The notes beneath the pieces were generated by a model, which was not told where the DNA came from, ran no database searches, and was given only the letters and a program-made list of their open reading frames with translations. Positions 16,422 through 24,883 of a DNA stretch of 33,548 bases are shown here, in pieces. The DNA lies in contig JAILAV010000113.1 of NCBI GenBank assembly GCA_024681435.1, positions 1 to 33,548 of the forward strand, given 5' to 3'. Numbering within the stretch: the stretch's first letter is position 1; every line of letters begins with the position of its first letter. The position numbers were made by a program, and so were the translations under genes. Source of the stretch: Pseudobutyrivibrio sp. (GTDB lineage: Bacteria; Bacillota; Clostridia; Lachnospirales; Lachnospiraceae).

Positions 16422-17804
16422 TTATTGTTCAGCAATAGCCTCTTTCATGGCTTTATCCTGATCAGCGCCAATTTCTTTACCATTCTTCTCAAGTCCAAAT
16501 AGAGCTGACATGCTATTCTTATGTACTTCTGTAACAGATGCTGGCAAATACTGGTCATACCATAACTGAACATTTGATGCGTTGAAGAATACCTCTGTAA
16601 TTATCTTCATGTTAGGATCTGTAACCTGCTTATCATATCCCTTGATTGAAGGAGTCTGGAATGTATCCATCTGCATCTGGTTGTATGTATCATCGTTGTA
16701 ATACTGTGTAGCAAGAACATACATAGCATCAAGCTTAGCCTGGTCACCGTTGCTGTAGAAATTGAAGCAGTTACCAATTGCTGTACCAATTTCAACGTCC
16801 TGTGGAACGCCCTTAGCCTTTGCTTCTGCATCCTCTGGGAAACGGAATACACCGATATTCTCCTTATACCAATCCTCATTATCAGCTGACATGCTTCCTG
16901 CCAACCATGAACCATGTAACATCATTGCGCAGCTTCCATCATAAAGTAACTGCTTGTCCTGTCCATCATCAGGTGAAAGTGAGTTGACGCCATCTGGGAA
17001 GTAACCCTTCTTTACCCAATCCTGAATCTTGTCACTTGCAAAAAGGAATGCCTCTGAGCCAAAAGAACCTTCCTGTGTATATGCTGCATCAAACTCCTCA
17101 TTTCCTGAGTGACGAGCCACAAGATACATATAGTACATAGAGCCTGTCCACTTTGGCGCATTTGCTAAAGCAAAAGGTGTAATTCCATTTTCTTTAAGCT
17201 TTGCACAAACAGCTTCAAGGTCATCAATAGTCTCTGGAACCTCAAGACCTAAATCTTTAAAGATTGTCTTGTTGTAGAAAATATCACAACCTGAAAGGCT
17301 TCCGAAAGGAATACCAAGAATCTTTCCATCATAAGAACCCTGTGCAATTGCTGCATCGATGAAATCTGGATGATCATATTTGTTGTACATATCTGTGATA
17401 TCATCGGCAAAACCTGATTTGTAATATTCAGCCATAGGACCGCCGCCCCATGAAACATACATATCAGGACATTGACCAGAACTCATTGCAACTACCAACT
17501 GCTGCTTGTAGTTATCATTCTGCTGATGAACCTGCTCAACTGTAATGTTTGGATAGTCCTTCATGAAACGTGCAACAGCTGCTTCTTGAGTAGGTCTGCC
17601 AGGTTCCTCTGTAGCGATGTCCCACAGAGTAATTGTCATAGGCTCAGTTGTAAGCTCTGGTAAATTCTTACCATCTGTCTGCTTGCCTTCTGAGGCTCCG
17701 CTATCAGCGGTTTCTGTTCCAGTAGAAGCGCTACTACCACAACCACTAAAAATTGTAGCAGTCAACAGTGCAACCATAGTAATTGCTAAAAATTTGTGTT
17801 TCAT
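16422..17804 (-). CDS. Sugar ABC transporter substrate-binding lipoprotein
   Basis: 460 residues. The signal peptide MKHKFLAITMVALLTATIF ends in the lipobox SGC (Cys22), so the protein is anchored outside the membrane. A Ser/Thr/Gly/Glu-rich linker leads into a family 1 solute-binding fold (ITLWDIATEEPGRPTQEAAVARF, a typical CUT1 start). It is first in the operon with the two permeases and the GH120-like enzyme. The ligand is inferred as a xylo-oligosaccharide from the neighbours only. GAGGGAGGGC precedes the start. Confidence 0.93.
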   Translation of the reverse strand: MKHKFLAITMVALLTATIFSGCGSSASTGTETADSGASEGKQTDGKNLPELTTEPMTITLWDIATEEPGRPTQEAAVARFMKDYPNITVEQVHQQNDNYKQQLVVAMSSGQCPDMYVSWGGGPMAEYYKSGFADDITDMYNKYDHPDFIDAAIAQGSYDGKILGIPFGSLSGCDIFYNKTIFKDLGLEVPETIDDLEAVCAKLKENGITPFALANAPKWTGSMYYMYLVARHSGNEEFDAAYTQEGSFGSEAFLFASDKIQDWVKKGYFPDGVNSLSPDDGQDKQLLYDGSCAMMLHGSWLAGSMSADNEDWYKENIGVFRFPEDAEAKAKGVPQDVEIGTAIGNCFNFYSNGDQAKLDAMYVLATQYYNDDTYNQMQMDTFQTPSIKGYDKQVTDPNMKIITEVFFNASNVQLWYDQYLPASVTEVHKNSMSALFGLEKNGKEIGADQDKAMKEAIAEQ

Positions 17805-18196
17805 ACAATGCCCTCCCTCGCTAAAATAATTTGTATTTTCTGATAGTGTTTTTTATTCGAATCCTACAACTATCAACTCTCTTATCTATAACTCTAAATA
17901 TATGTGTATTTATTTGCCAATAAATAGTTGCTATTTACCATACAGAAATTGCTATTTAGAAAATCCACTTTTCTTTATATATTATGTCAAAACGTATATA
18001 TTTTAAGGATTTTAAAGGTTTTCTTATGCAATAATGACCATATTGAAATACACTAAAATACATAATCTGTTTATTAATTTTTCGATAAAAAGCAATTTTT
18101 ATCTTGTGCATATAGGATTATAATTGCTAATATAAATTCATAATTAATAGACAGAACTGTTCATAAGATTATTATTTCGGGGGGAATAATGCTTTA
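17805..18196. promoter_or_regulatory. Divergent control region of the xylosidase/transporter operon and the AraC gene
   Basis: 392 bases without a gene. The direct repeat TTGCTATTTA occurs at 17928-17937 and 17949-17958, 21 bp start to start, so both copies lie on one face of the helix as in AraC-type sites. Next to it is the palindrome TATTTAT-TTGCCA-ATAAATA (17908-17927). On minus, the nearer copy would sit just upstream of a weak -35 region for a TATATT-like -10, which fits an activated promoter. TATAAT at 18119-18124 may serve the AraC gene, without a good -35. The rest is AT-rich with nothing else recognisable. Confidence 0.55.
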
Positions 18197-19099
18197 ATGA
18201 GAAGTGATTTAGTACTAGCGGCCAGCGCTAAAGAAAAAGTAGAACACAAGGTTAACACTAATCTGAGAGTATTTACAAATCAGCTTCATTCTGATTTTCC
18301 GCCTCACTGGCATCCAGACATTGAGATAATCTGGCCAAAAGAATCACCTTACAAAGTAATCTGTTCTACAGAGGTCTATCACGTGGATATAGATGACATT
18401 CTACTAATCTGCCCTGCTGTTCTCCATGAGATTCTCTCGCCTGCTCCAGGCAACAGGGTTTTCATACAAGCAGATTTTTCCGGCATCGTATCCTTAAAAG
18501 AACTTGATGCAGCTTTTCGTATAATGTCCCCTGCGCTTCATATTAAGAAAAATTCATGTTCTAAAGAAATATATAAAAAGATTTGTGGTTATCTAGATAA
18601 GATAATAAATATTTATAGCGGTCTTGAGCCATTTGATGAACTGGAAATTTATTCTATTCTTCTGAAATTTTTAGCTTTTTGCTCTAAAAATATAAATCTC
18701 TTCAAGGGTAACGAGTCCAGCACCACATCCACTACTTACAAGAATGCAATTTCCCTAAGCAATGTCTGTTCTTATATTTCTGAGCATTTTACAGAGGACT
18801 TGACCCTTGAAGATATTTCAACCTACGCTGGATTCAGTAAATACCATTTTGAAAGAATCTTTACCAATTATACAGGCACAACCTATTATCAATATCTGCA
18901 GCATTTGCGCATAAATTATGCCCAGACATTGCTGTCTAACCCAGAATTATCTGTTACCGATATAGCATTCCAGGCTGGATTCACCAGTTGTACAGCATTT
19001 ACCCGGGCATTCAAAAAAAGTACAGGTTATCCACCATCACAGTTTAGGATGTTGAACGAAGTAAAGAATCCGCTTAAGTATAAAACTTATTTAACTTAA
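18197..19099 (+). CDS. AraC-family transcriptional regulator
   Basis: 300 residues. The N-terminal half is a cupin-like ligand domain (HSDFPPHWHPDIEII at 31-45). The C-terminal AraC domain has two helix-turn-helix units, about 202-223 (LTLEDISTYAGFSKYHFERIF) and 252-273 (SVTDIAFQAGFTSCTAFTRAF), followed by GYPPSQFR. The start at 18197 follows the G-rich tract at 18179-18184. It is divergent from the sugar transporter operon and probably activates it, binding the TTGCTATTTA repeats. Its last 9 bases overlap the end of the convergent cooS-like gene. Confidence 0.93.
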   Translation: MRSDLVLAASAKEKVEHKVNTNLRVFTNQLHSDFPPHWHPDIEIIWPKESPYKVICSTEVYHVDIDDILLICPAVLHEILSPAPGNRVFIQADFSGIVSLKELDAAFRIMSPALHIKKNSCSKEIYKKICGYLDKIINIYSGLEPFDELEIYSILLKFLAFCSKNINLFKGNESSTTSTTYKNAISLSNVCSYISEHFTEDLTLEDISTYAGFSKYHFERIFTNYTGTTYYQYLQHLRINYAQTLLSNPELSVTDIAFQAGFTSCTAFTRAFKKSTGYPPSQFRMLNEVKNPLKYKTYLT

Positions 19100-21178
19100 G
19101 TATTTCTTTCTCTTCTCTTTCATATCTGCAACAATTTGTTGCGCAAGCTTTACTGGATCGGTGTTTACATTCATTGTAGACCCAATTAGCTCCTCTGTCC
19201 CATGCTTTAAAAATTCAATGACATTTTTAGAACCATAGATTGGCGCCTCAACGCAGTGATATGAACTTATTCCATTTAGTCTAAATCCTAGGGCCGCATC
19301 AATACCTTTTTCATTTCCCCATTCTGGAGAGCAAAAAGCATATGGCATTTCATACATATTCTTTCCTAGCTCTCCTGCTATTCCTGCAAATATTCCACTG
19401 GAGCGGGTATTATCGATGCACTCACCTACGTGCCATACTGGAGGTAAATCTGGCTCTAGGAATTCTCGTAAGCTATCCCCAGCTTTTTCCTTACCAGAAA
19501 CAGCGCAATAGCCTAGTTTCATTAGAGGAAATGATGCGCAACCGTTTGTTATGATGAGCACGTTATTTTTAAGAAGCTCGTCTGCCACATCAACAATACA
19601 CTTCTCATAAAGAACTTTAGGATTGTTGCAGCCAACCATGTTTACTATACCAAGGATTCTTCCATCTTTGATAGCTTCTGCCAGTGGCTTCATACTACCA
19701 AATCTTTTATGAATATATTCAACAGAAAATCCTACTTCTGCCTCAACTTCATATGGAGGGATATATACAGGAATTCCTTTTCTATCCTCAAAGCTTTCGA
19801 TTGCACGTCTAACAATCTTTTCAGCAAGTTCCTTTGTCTCGTTAAGATTGCTATGATGGTGATCATATTCAAATCTCTCAGCGCCAGGAAGTCTGGCAGA
19901 CTCACTTGTGGTAATTACTGCGGTCTTAAAGCATTTTGCCACATCCATAATAGCTGGGAATACATCCTGCACATCAGCTACCCAAAGATCCAAGGCACCT
20001 GTACCAAGAACAAGCTCCGCAGACACAGCGTTTGAAAGAGGAATCACTCCACTATCTCTATACATAGCTGAAAGTCCTGAACAGCAAATTCCGTAAAAAC
20101 GAATTCCCTTTGCTCCCTTTGATTTTGCAAGTTCGATTAAATCTTCTCTTTTTCCTGCCTTTACAATTTCACTTACAAGAAGTGGCAAATGTCCGTGAAC
20201 AGCAATATTTACATAGCCTTTCTTTAATGCTCCAATATTAACTTTAGAAGTAACTCTGTCCCCAACACCAAACAATGAATCAGTAGCAATGGATGCTCCT
20301 ACTACACCTGAAAAAGTGAATGCAAGACCACATCGTAAAAGCTGTTGCATGATACTTTTCCAATCTCCGTCTGTGCCGCAGCCTGATTTGTGATAGGCTT
20401 CAAAGACCTCATGATAAGCACTGATTGGAAGAATATCCAATTCTTTCCATACCTTTTGTCTTTCTGGTGTAGCACAGGCTGATATTGTCTTATACTCAGC
20501 TGGAACAGTCCTAGACAAATCCTCCAATAAAGCATCTGCCAAATCCTTTGCTACATTTTTAATCTGTCTATTCTTTTGTCTAATTCCAAAAGCTTCTGCT
20601 GTATTCCTTATCTTTTGTTCTCCTAATATAGGAACATCAAGCTCTCCCTCTGCTGCTTTCTTCAAAGCAAGCATTACTTCTCTAGCATGCATACCATGCT
20701 GTGCTGCACCTGCTGCCGCTGAGCGAAGTAAGTTTCTTGCAACAATTAAATCTGCATCAGCTCCACAAACGCCCTTTTGTGCCTTAGCTGTAATTCTACA
20801 TGGCCCCATATTACAAATCTTGCAACAGGTACCGCATAGGCCAAAATTACACTGCGGCTTCTGGGCATCAAATCTATCAAATGTAGTGTCTATCCCCAGT
20901 TGCTCCATTCTAAGAAGCATCTCCCGCACCGCTGGGTCAGGTGTATTGTCGATTACATCCTGCTTAGAAGGAAATGTCTTTCTGTATTCAGCAACAGCGT
21001 TCATGTAATCCTTTATAAAATCCTCTGGACTACTTTCTCCGCCATGGTCGCTAGCCTTTAGTGTCACCGTCGGAATTCCATGCTCATCGAAACCTATTAG
21101 ATTTCTATGAGAATGTATATGCTCTACCCCATTTGAACTGTGTGAATGCGCATGTATGTGCTCGTGTGTATGGCTCAT
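19091..21178 (-). CDS. cooS: CO-dehydrogenase-like (CooS) protein lacking one active-site Cys; probable hybrid-cluster variant
   Basis: 695 residues, longer than the usual 630-640. The first about 26 residues hold nine histidines. Cys110, Cys118, Cys119, Cys122, Cys127 and Cys138 match the D- and B-cluster cysteines. In the C-cluster, GHLP (His330), GICC (Cys365/366), GCNNP (Cys517), TNGC (Cys547) and HVGEC (Cys587) are kept. The segment equivalent to VVDVQC in true enzymes reads VADVQD, so the Cys333 ligand (C. hydrogenoformans CODH-II numbering) is Asp405. Published work on CooS-V of that organism describes a CODH lacking a motif Cys that carries a Ni-free Fe-S-O cluster and does not oxidise CO. 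This protein may be of that kind (inference). No cooC, cooF or acs genes are nearby. It is last in an operon with an ABC importer. Confidence 0.9.
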   Translation of the reverse strand: MSHTHEHIHAHSHSSNGVEHIHSHRNLIGFDEHGIPTVTLKASDHGGESSPEDFIKDYMNAVAEYRKTFPSKQDVIDNTPDPAVREMLLRMEQLGIDTTFDRFDAQKPQCNFGLCGTCCKICNMGPCRITAKAQKGVCGADADLIVARNLLRSAAAGAAQHGMHAREVMLALKKAAEGELDVPILGEQKIRNTAEAFGIRQKNRQIKNVAKDLADALLEDLSRTVPAEYKTISACATPERQKVWKELDILPISAYHEVFEAYHKSGCGTDGDWKSIMQQLLRCGLAFTFSGVVGASIATDSLFGVGDRVTSKVNIGALKKGYVNIAVHGHLPLLVSEIVKAGKREDLIELAKSKGAKGIRFYGICCSGLSAMYRDSGVIPLSNAVSAELVLGTGALDLWVADVQDVFPAIMDVAKCFKTAVITTSESARLPGAERFEYDHHHSNLNETKELAEKIVRRAIESFEDRKGIPVYIPPYEVEAEVGFSVEYIHKRFGSMKPLAEAIKDGRILGIVNMVGCNNPKVLYEKCIVDVADELLKNNVLIITNGCASFPLMKLGYCAVSGKEKAGDSLREFLEPDLPPVWHVGECIDNTRSSGIFAGIAGELGKNMYEMPYAFCSPEWGNEKGIDAALGFRLNGISSYHCVEAPIYGSKNVIEFLKHGTEELIGSTMNVNTDPVKLAQQIVADMKEKRKKYLS

Positions 21179-21196
21179 TGTATTCTCCCTTTACAA

Positions 21197-21970
21197 TTAA
21201 ATCTGATATTCAATAGTTTCTTCTGTCTTCATATTTAATAATTCGAAAATCTTATCACGTACTAATAGGAAATCACCGCTTGTTCTATCTCTAAAATGAT
21301 GAAGTGGCACAGTAAGCACACCCTTTACCTTTCCTGGGTTCGGTGTCATGACTACTATTCTATCCGCCAGATAAACAGCCTCTTCAATATCATGGGTTAC
21401 AAAAATAATAGTTTTCTTTTCATTTTTACATATATCCAAAATATCATCCTGAAGTTTCATTCTAGTGATTGCATCTAAAGCTCCAAAAGGCTCATCCATA
21501 AATAGAATTTCTGGATTTACAGCTAATGCTCTTGCTATTGCAACACGCTGCTGCATTCCCCCTGAAAGCTGGTGAGGAAAGCTATTCTCAAAATTTTCAA
21601 GCTTAACTACCTGCAAGTACTTTCTAGCTATTTCCTTACGTTTCTTCTTATCCATATTTTGTGACTCCAGACCGAGTTCAACATTTTTTAGAACTGTTCG
21701 CCATGGTAACAAACCATAATTTTGGAATATAGTTACATTATTTGTAGATGGTCCTTTTACCTCTTCTCCATCGATTGTTATGCTACCTTTGTTCACCAAA
21801 TCGAAACCAGCAATTCCATTAAGTAATGTACTTTTTCCGCATCCTGATGGACCAAGCAAGCAAATAAACTCACCCTTTTCAATATCTAAATTTACATCTG
21901 CTAAAGCTGTAAATTCTTCTCCATTTTGTAGGAAGGTTTTTCCTGCATTTTCAATATGAATATACGACAT
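21197..21970 (-). CDS. NitT/TauT-type ABC transporter ATPase
   Basis: 257 residues. Walker A GPSGCGKS (40-47), Q-loop Gln83, signature LSGGMQQR (135-142) and Walker B ILFMDE (155-160) are intact. It resembles the SsuB/TauB/NrtD group. Start 21970 is chosen because the ATG overlaps the permease stop (TAATG) with GGGGAGG upstream; a start at 21988 would overlap the permease further. It powers the importer formed with the next two genes and lies 18 bases before the CooS-like gene. Confidence 0.93.
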   Translation of the reverse strand: MSYIHIENAGKTFLQNGEEFTALADVNLDIEKGEFICLLGPSGCGKSTLLNGIAGFDLVNKGSITIDGEEVKGPSTNNVTIFQNYGLLPWRTVLKNVELGLESQNMDKKKRKEIARKYLQVVKLENFENSFPHQLSGGMQQRVAIARALAVNPEILFMDEPFGALDAITRMKLQDDILDICKNEKKTIIFVTHDIEEAVYLADRIVVMTPNPGKVKGVLTVPLHHFRDRTSGDFLLVRDKIFELLNMKTEETIEYQI

Positions 21971-22731
21971 TACTCTGCACCTCCCCACGCCTTTAGTATT
22001 CTTTTTTCAACTAGTCCTATAAGATAATCTAGAACAAGTCCTATAAATCCTATGACAAAAATCGTAGCTAAAAGAATATCTGCTCTAACATTATTTCTGG
22101 CATCTATAATTTGATATCCAAGTCCTGATTGCGCACCTACCATCTCCCCGGCTACAAGAAAAATCCATGCACTTCCCAACGCAAGATGTATCGCATTTGC
22201 GATACCTGGAAAAGCTGCTGGAAGAATTACCTTCCATAGCAATGCAGGTTGTTTGATTCCAAAGTTTTCCGCCACTTTATAATAAATAGGTTGTATTCTT
22301 ACCACAGCTGACACTGTAGAAAGAAGCACTGGGAAGAATGCTGCAATGAAAATAATTACAACAGCAGGCAAATCCCCTATTCCAAAGAGCAGTACCACAA
22401 ATGGCATCCATGCAGTTGGGGATATTGGTCGAAGCAGCTGCAATGTAGGATTGATATATTTAAACACACCTGGAAGACTTCCTAATATCAACCCTAGTAT
22501 TACAGCAATTATTACCGACAATCCGTATCCAATTACAAATCGAATCATGCTGGTAATGATTGACTCAAGCAACTGTCCTGAAGCAATCATTTCTATCAAA
22601 GCCTGAAATGCCATAAAAGGCGATGGAAACAATGCTTCACTATAATCACTGATTAAAAAGAGGATTTCCCAAACTGCTATTAAAATTAATAGGGAAACAA
22701 TTACGTTTTTTATGGATCTCAATTTCTTCAT
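21970..22731 (-). CDS. NitT/TauT-type ABC transporter permease
   Basis: 253 residues with about six membrane segments. The central block PISPTAWMPFVVLLFGIGDLP and the later AENFGIKQPALLWKVILPAAFPGI (the ATPase-docking loop) are typical of SsuC/TauC/nitrate permeases. Its ribosome site overlaps the stop of the binding-protein gene, and its own stop overlaps the ATPase start. The substrate is not given by the sequence. Confidence 0.93.
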   Translation of the reverse strand: MKKLRSIKNVIVSLLILIAVWEILFLISDYSEALFPSPFMAFQALIEMIASGQLLESIITSMIRFVIGYGLSVIIAVILGLILGSLPGVFKYINPTLQLLRPISPTAWMPFVVLLFGIGDLPAVVIIFIAAFFPVLLSTVSAVVRIQPIYYKVAENFGIKQPALLWKVILPAAFPGIANAIHLALGSAWIFLVAGEMVGAQSGLGYQIIDARNNVRADILLATIFVIGFIGLVLDYLIGLVEKRILKAWGGAE

Positions 22732-22743
22732 TCTCGTTCACCT

Positions 22744-23682
22744 TTAAAAGTCATTCTTTACAAAGTCTTCGTATGTTGGTGGATTGTCACTAAGTCCATA
22801 TTTCTCTACCTTTTCTACAAGGGAGTTATAGATATCCTCAGTAATCTCCAAATCGTCATATGATATCCACTGAAGAGAAATATCAATAACATCATCTTTC
22901 TGATTTAGATATTTCTTTGCTATGTTTTTAGCCTCTTCCTTTGTAAGCTGTGCACCTGCTGCCTTATACTGATCCACATATTCCTTTGCAGCCTCTGGCT
23001 TCTCATCAATAAATTTATCTGTTAATACAAGTGCGCAGCATGCACTGTCATCCCAAAGTTCCTTTGAATCGTAGAGAACCTTACCAGCACCAATTGAAAC
23101 ACCCATTGCGCCAAATGGCTCAGCAACGCAGTATCCATCAATTGTTCCTGCTGCTAGTGCCGATGGCATCTCAGTTGGAGCAAGTTCAACAACTTCAATG
23201 TCATCTATGGTAAGTCCATTTTTCTCTAATGCTTCATTTACCAAAATATTGTGGGAGCTCTGTCTATGAGGAATTGCAATTTTTCTTCCCTTTAAATCTG
23301 TCCCGTCTTTGACATCATTTGAAACCACAATTACGTTTCCGTCTTTATGTCCAAGAGCTACAGCCTTAATCCCAATGCCCTCTGACTTAGACTTCATAGC
23401 AAGTTCGATAAGTACTGATGCACCGTCTACTTGATTTGAATTTAATGCATCTAAAAGCTCTGGCCATGAACCATATTTCACAAGCTCTATGTCGATATTG
23501 CTATCTTCATTTGCTTCCAATAGCTCTTCCTCTTCAAGCACTGCAAGAGAGTGAGTAATAGGTAAATATGCTATCTTAACTGTCTCTTTTTGTGCACTTG
23601 CCTTAGCCTTGCTTCCACAGCCAGAAAGCACAGTCATAAGTGTTAATGTCACAATCAAAATTGATCCTAATTTCTTCTTCAT
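22744..23682 (-). CDS. NrtA/SsuA/TauA-like substrate-binding lipoprotein
   Basis: 312 residues. The signal peptide MKKKLGSILIVTLTLMTVL is followed by the lipobox SGC. The mature part has the NMT1/SsuA-like fold: KIAYLPITHSLAV, a middle GRKIAIPHRQSSHNILV segment and YCVAEPFGAMGV. This class binds nitrate, sulfonates, taurine, thiamine precursors and similar small compounds. Start 23682 has GGAGG 8 bases upstream; in-frame ATGs further up are too near or have no ribosome site. It is first in a four-gene operon ending in the CooS-like gene, so its ligand may be linked to that enzyme's substrate or metal need. Confidence 0.9.
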   Translation of the reverse strand: MKKKLGSILIVTLTLMTVLSGCGSKAKASAQKETVKIAYLPITHSLAVLEEEELLEANEDSNIDIELVKYGSWPELLDALNSNQVDGASVLIELAMKSKSEGIGIKAVALGHKDGNVIVVSNDVKDGTDLKGRKIAIPHRQSSHNILVNEALEKNGLTIDDIEVVELAPTEMPSALAAGTIDGYCVAEPFGAMGVSIGAGKVLYDSKELWDDSACCALVLTDKFIDEKPEAAKEYVDQYKAAGAQLTKEEAKNIAKKYLNQKDDVIDISLQWISYDDLEITEDIYNSLVEKVEKYGLSDNPPTYEDFVKNDF

Positions 23683-23710
23683 AAACATTTCCTCCATAGC
23701 TTTTTCAACC

Positions 23711-23739
23711 ACTATAAACATTATTACCCACTAGGTCAA
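23711..23739 (-). promoter_or_regulatory. Promoter of the ABC importer-cooS operon
   Basis: On minus, TTGACC (23739-23734), a 17-base spacer and TATAGT (23716-23711), about 28 bases before the lipoprotein start codon. No operator palindrome was seen next to it. Confidence 0.72.
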
Positions 23740-23755
23740 TAGGTTTTAAAATAGC

Positions 23756-23800
23756 AAAAAATTATAGCTGGTTATCAATTTTGTTAATAACCAGCTATAA
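23756..23800 (-). terminator. Terminator after rbsR
   Basis: A perfect 14-bp stem (23762-23775 with 23787-23800, core TTATAGCTGGTTAT) and TTTTTT on minus (23761-23756). It separates rbsR from the importer-cooS operon. Confidence 0.92.
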
Positions 23801-23826
23801 AATAATCCATGATGCTTGATAAAGAT

Positions 23827-24816
23827 TTATTTAAGGTTAGGTGAAGTTGTCTCTCTTGATATTAACTCTACATCTAAAATATATTCTTTTTCGTATGGTT
23901 TATCTTCAGCGTAATTGCATATGATATCGACTGCAAGCTTACCCATTTCAGAAACAGGCTGTCTAATAGTGGAAAGCTCTGGAGTCATAAGACTACTGAA
24001 ACGAATATCATCAAAACCCACCATCTGAATTTCTTCAGGTATTTTTTTACCACTACTTTTCAGAACCTTATATGTAGAAACAGCAACAATATCATTGGCT
24101 GCAAATATACCGTCCACATCTGGGTACTTTTCAAGTATTAGCTCAGCAGATTTCAAGCCAGCTTCATAACTGTACTCTGTATCAATAAACATCTCTTTTA
24201 GATTATACTTTTTACAGATATCTCTATAACCTTGGAATCTTAGCCTTCCACTAGCATATTCCTGTGGACCTCTCAAACATACTATCTTTCTACATCCGCA
24301 ATCATATAAATGCTGAGTAGCCAGAAGTCCACCCGTGTAATGATCAGACTCGATAGAAGAAATCTCACCGCCATTTGTCATATGCCTATCAACTACTACC
24401 ACAGGCATATCAACTTCCTGAAGCATCTGCTCTGTATGCTCTCCATTTGTGATAAGAATTATTCCATCAGCCTTCATCTGACTTAGCATACGAATATTGC
24501 TCTGCTCCTTATCAGTGTTATTTCCAGAACTGCAAAGAACGATATGATAACCTCTATTAAAAGCTTCTTCTTCAATAATTCGCGCAAGCTCGCTAAAAAA
24601 CGGGTTATCAATATTAGGTACAATTAAACCTACCAAACCAGAAGAATTCTTAAACAAAGCTCTAGCCAGCTGATTAGGTTGAAACCCCGTTTTTTCAATT
24701 GCATCTAATACTCTGTCCCTTTTTTCATCGTCAACATTCGCTGTTCCATTCATTACTCTGGAAACTGTAGCTGGAGATACCCCCGCTAATTTTGCCACTT
24801 CACGTATTGTTGCCAT
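23827..24816 (-). CDS. rbsR: LacI-family repressor, probable ribose operon regulator
   Basis: 329 residues from MATIREVAKLAGVSPATVSRV, a canonical LacI-family N-terminal helix-turn-helix with a hinge helix near 50-60 (NQLARALF). A periplasmic-binding-protein-like sensor domain follows. ATG 24816 fits the family better than 24831, which would add MERRG. It lies directly behind rbsB but past a terminator-like hairpin. The tandem GAAAC-N2-GTTTC sites at the rbsK promoter are its likely targets. The effector is inferred to be ribose or a ribose derivative from context. Confidence 0.87.
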   Translation of the reverse strand: MATIREVAKLAGVSPATVSRVMNGTANVDDEKRDRVLDAIEKTGFQPNQLARALFKNSSGLVGLIVPNIDNPFFSELARIIEEEAFNRGYHIVLCSSGNNTDKEQSNIRMLSQMKADGIILITNGEHTEQMLQEVDMPVVVVDRHMTNGGEISSIESDHYTGGLLATQHLYDCGCRKIVCLRGPQEYASGRLRFQGYRDICKKYNLKEMFIDTEYSYEAGLKSAELILEKYPDVDGIFAANDIVAVSTYKVLKSSGKKIPEEIQMVGFDDIRFSSLMTPELSTIRQPVSEMGKLAVDIICNYAEDKPYEKEYILDVELISRETTSPNLK

Positions 24817-24835
24817 TCCCCTTCTCTCCATATCT

Positions 24836-24877
24836 AAAAATTTAGCCTATGTTACTGGTATTATAACATAGGCTAAA
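24836..24877 (-). terminator. Terminator-like hairpin between rbsB and rbsR
   Basis: A perfect 14-bp stem (24841-24854 with 24864-24877, core TTTAGCCTATGTTA), a 9-base loop and TTTTT on minus (24840-24836). It starts 7 bases after the rbsB stop. It should end most rbs transcripts, so rbsR expression may depend on readthrough or on a weak promoter not seen here. Confidence 0.88.
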
Positions 24878-24883
24878 TCAAAT

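Noticed and set aside
19091-23739. Acetyl-CoA synthase (Wood-Ljungdahl) gene cluster
   Set aside because: Only a CooS-like gene is present. No acsB, acsC/D, cooC, cooF or methyl-branch genes lie near it, and the active-site Cys change argues against CO chemistry.
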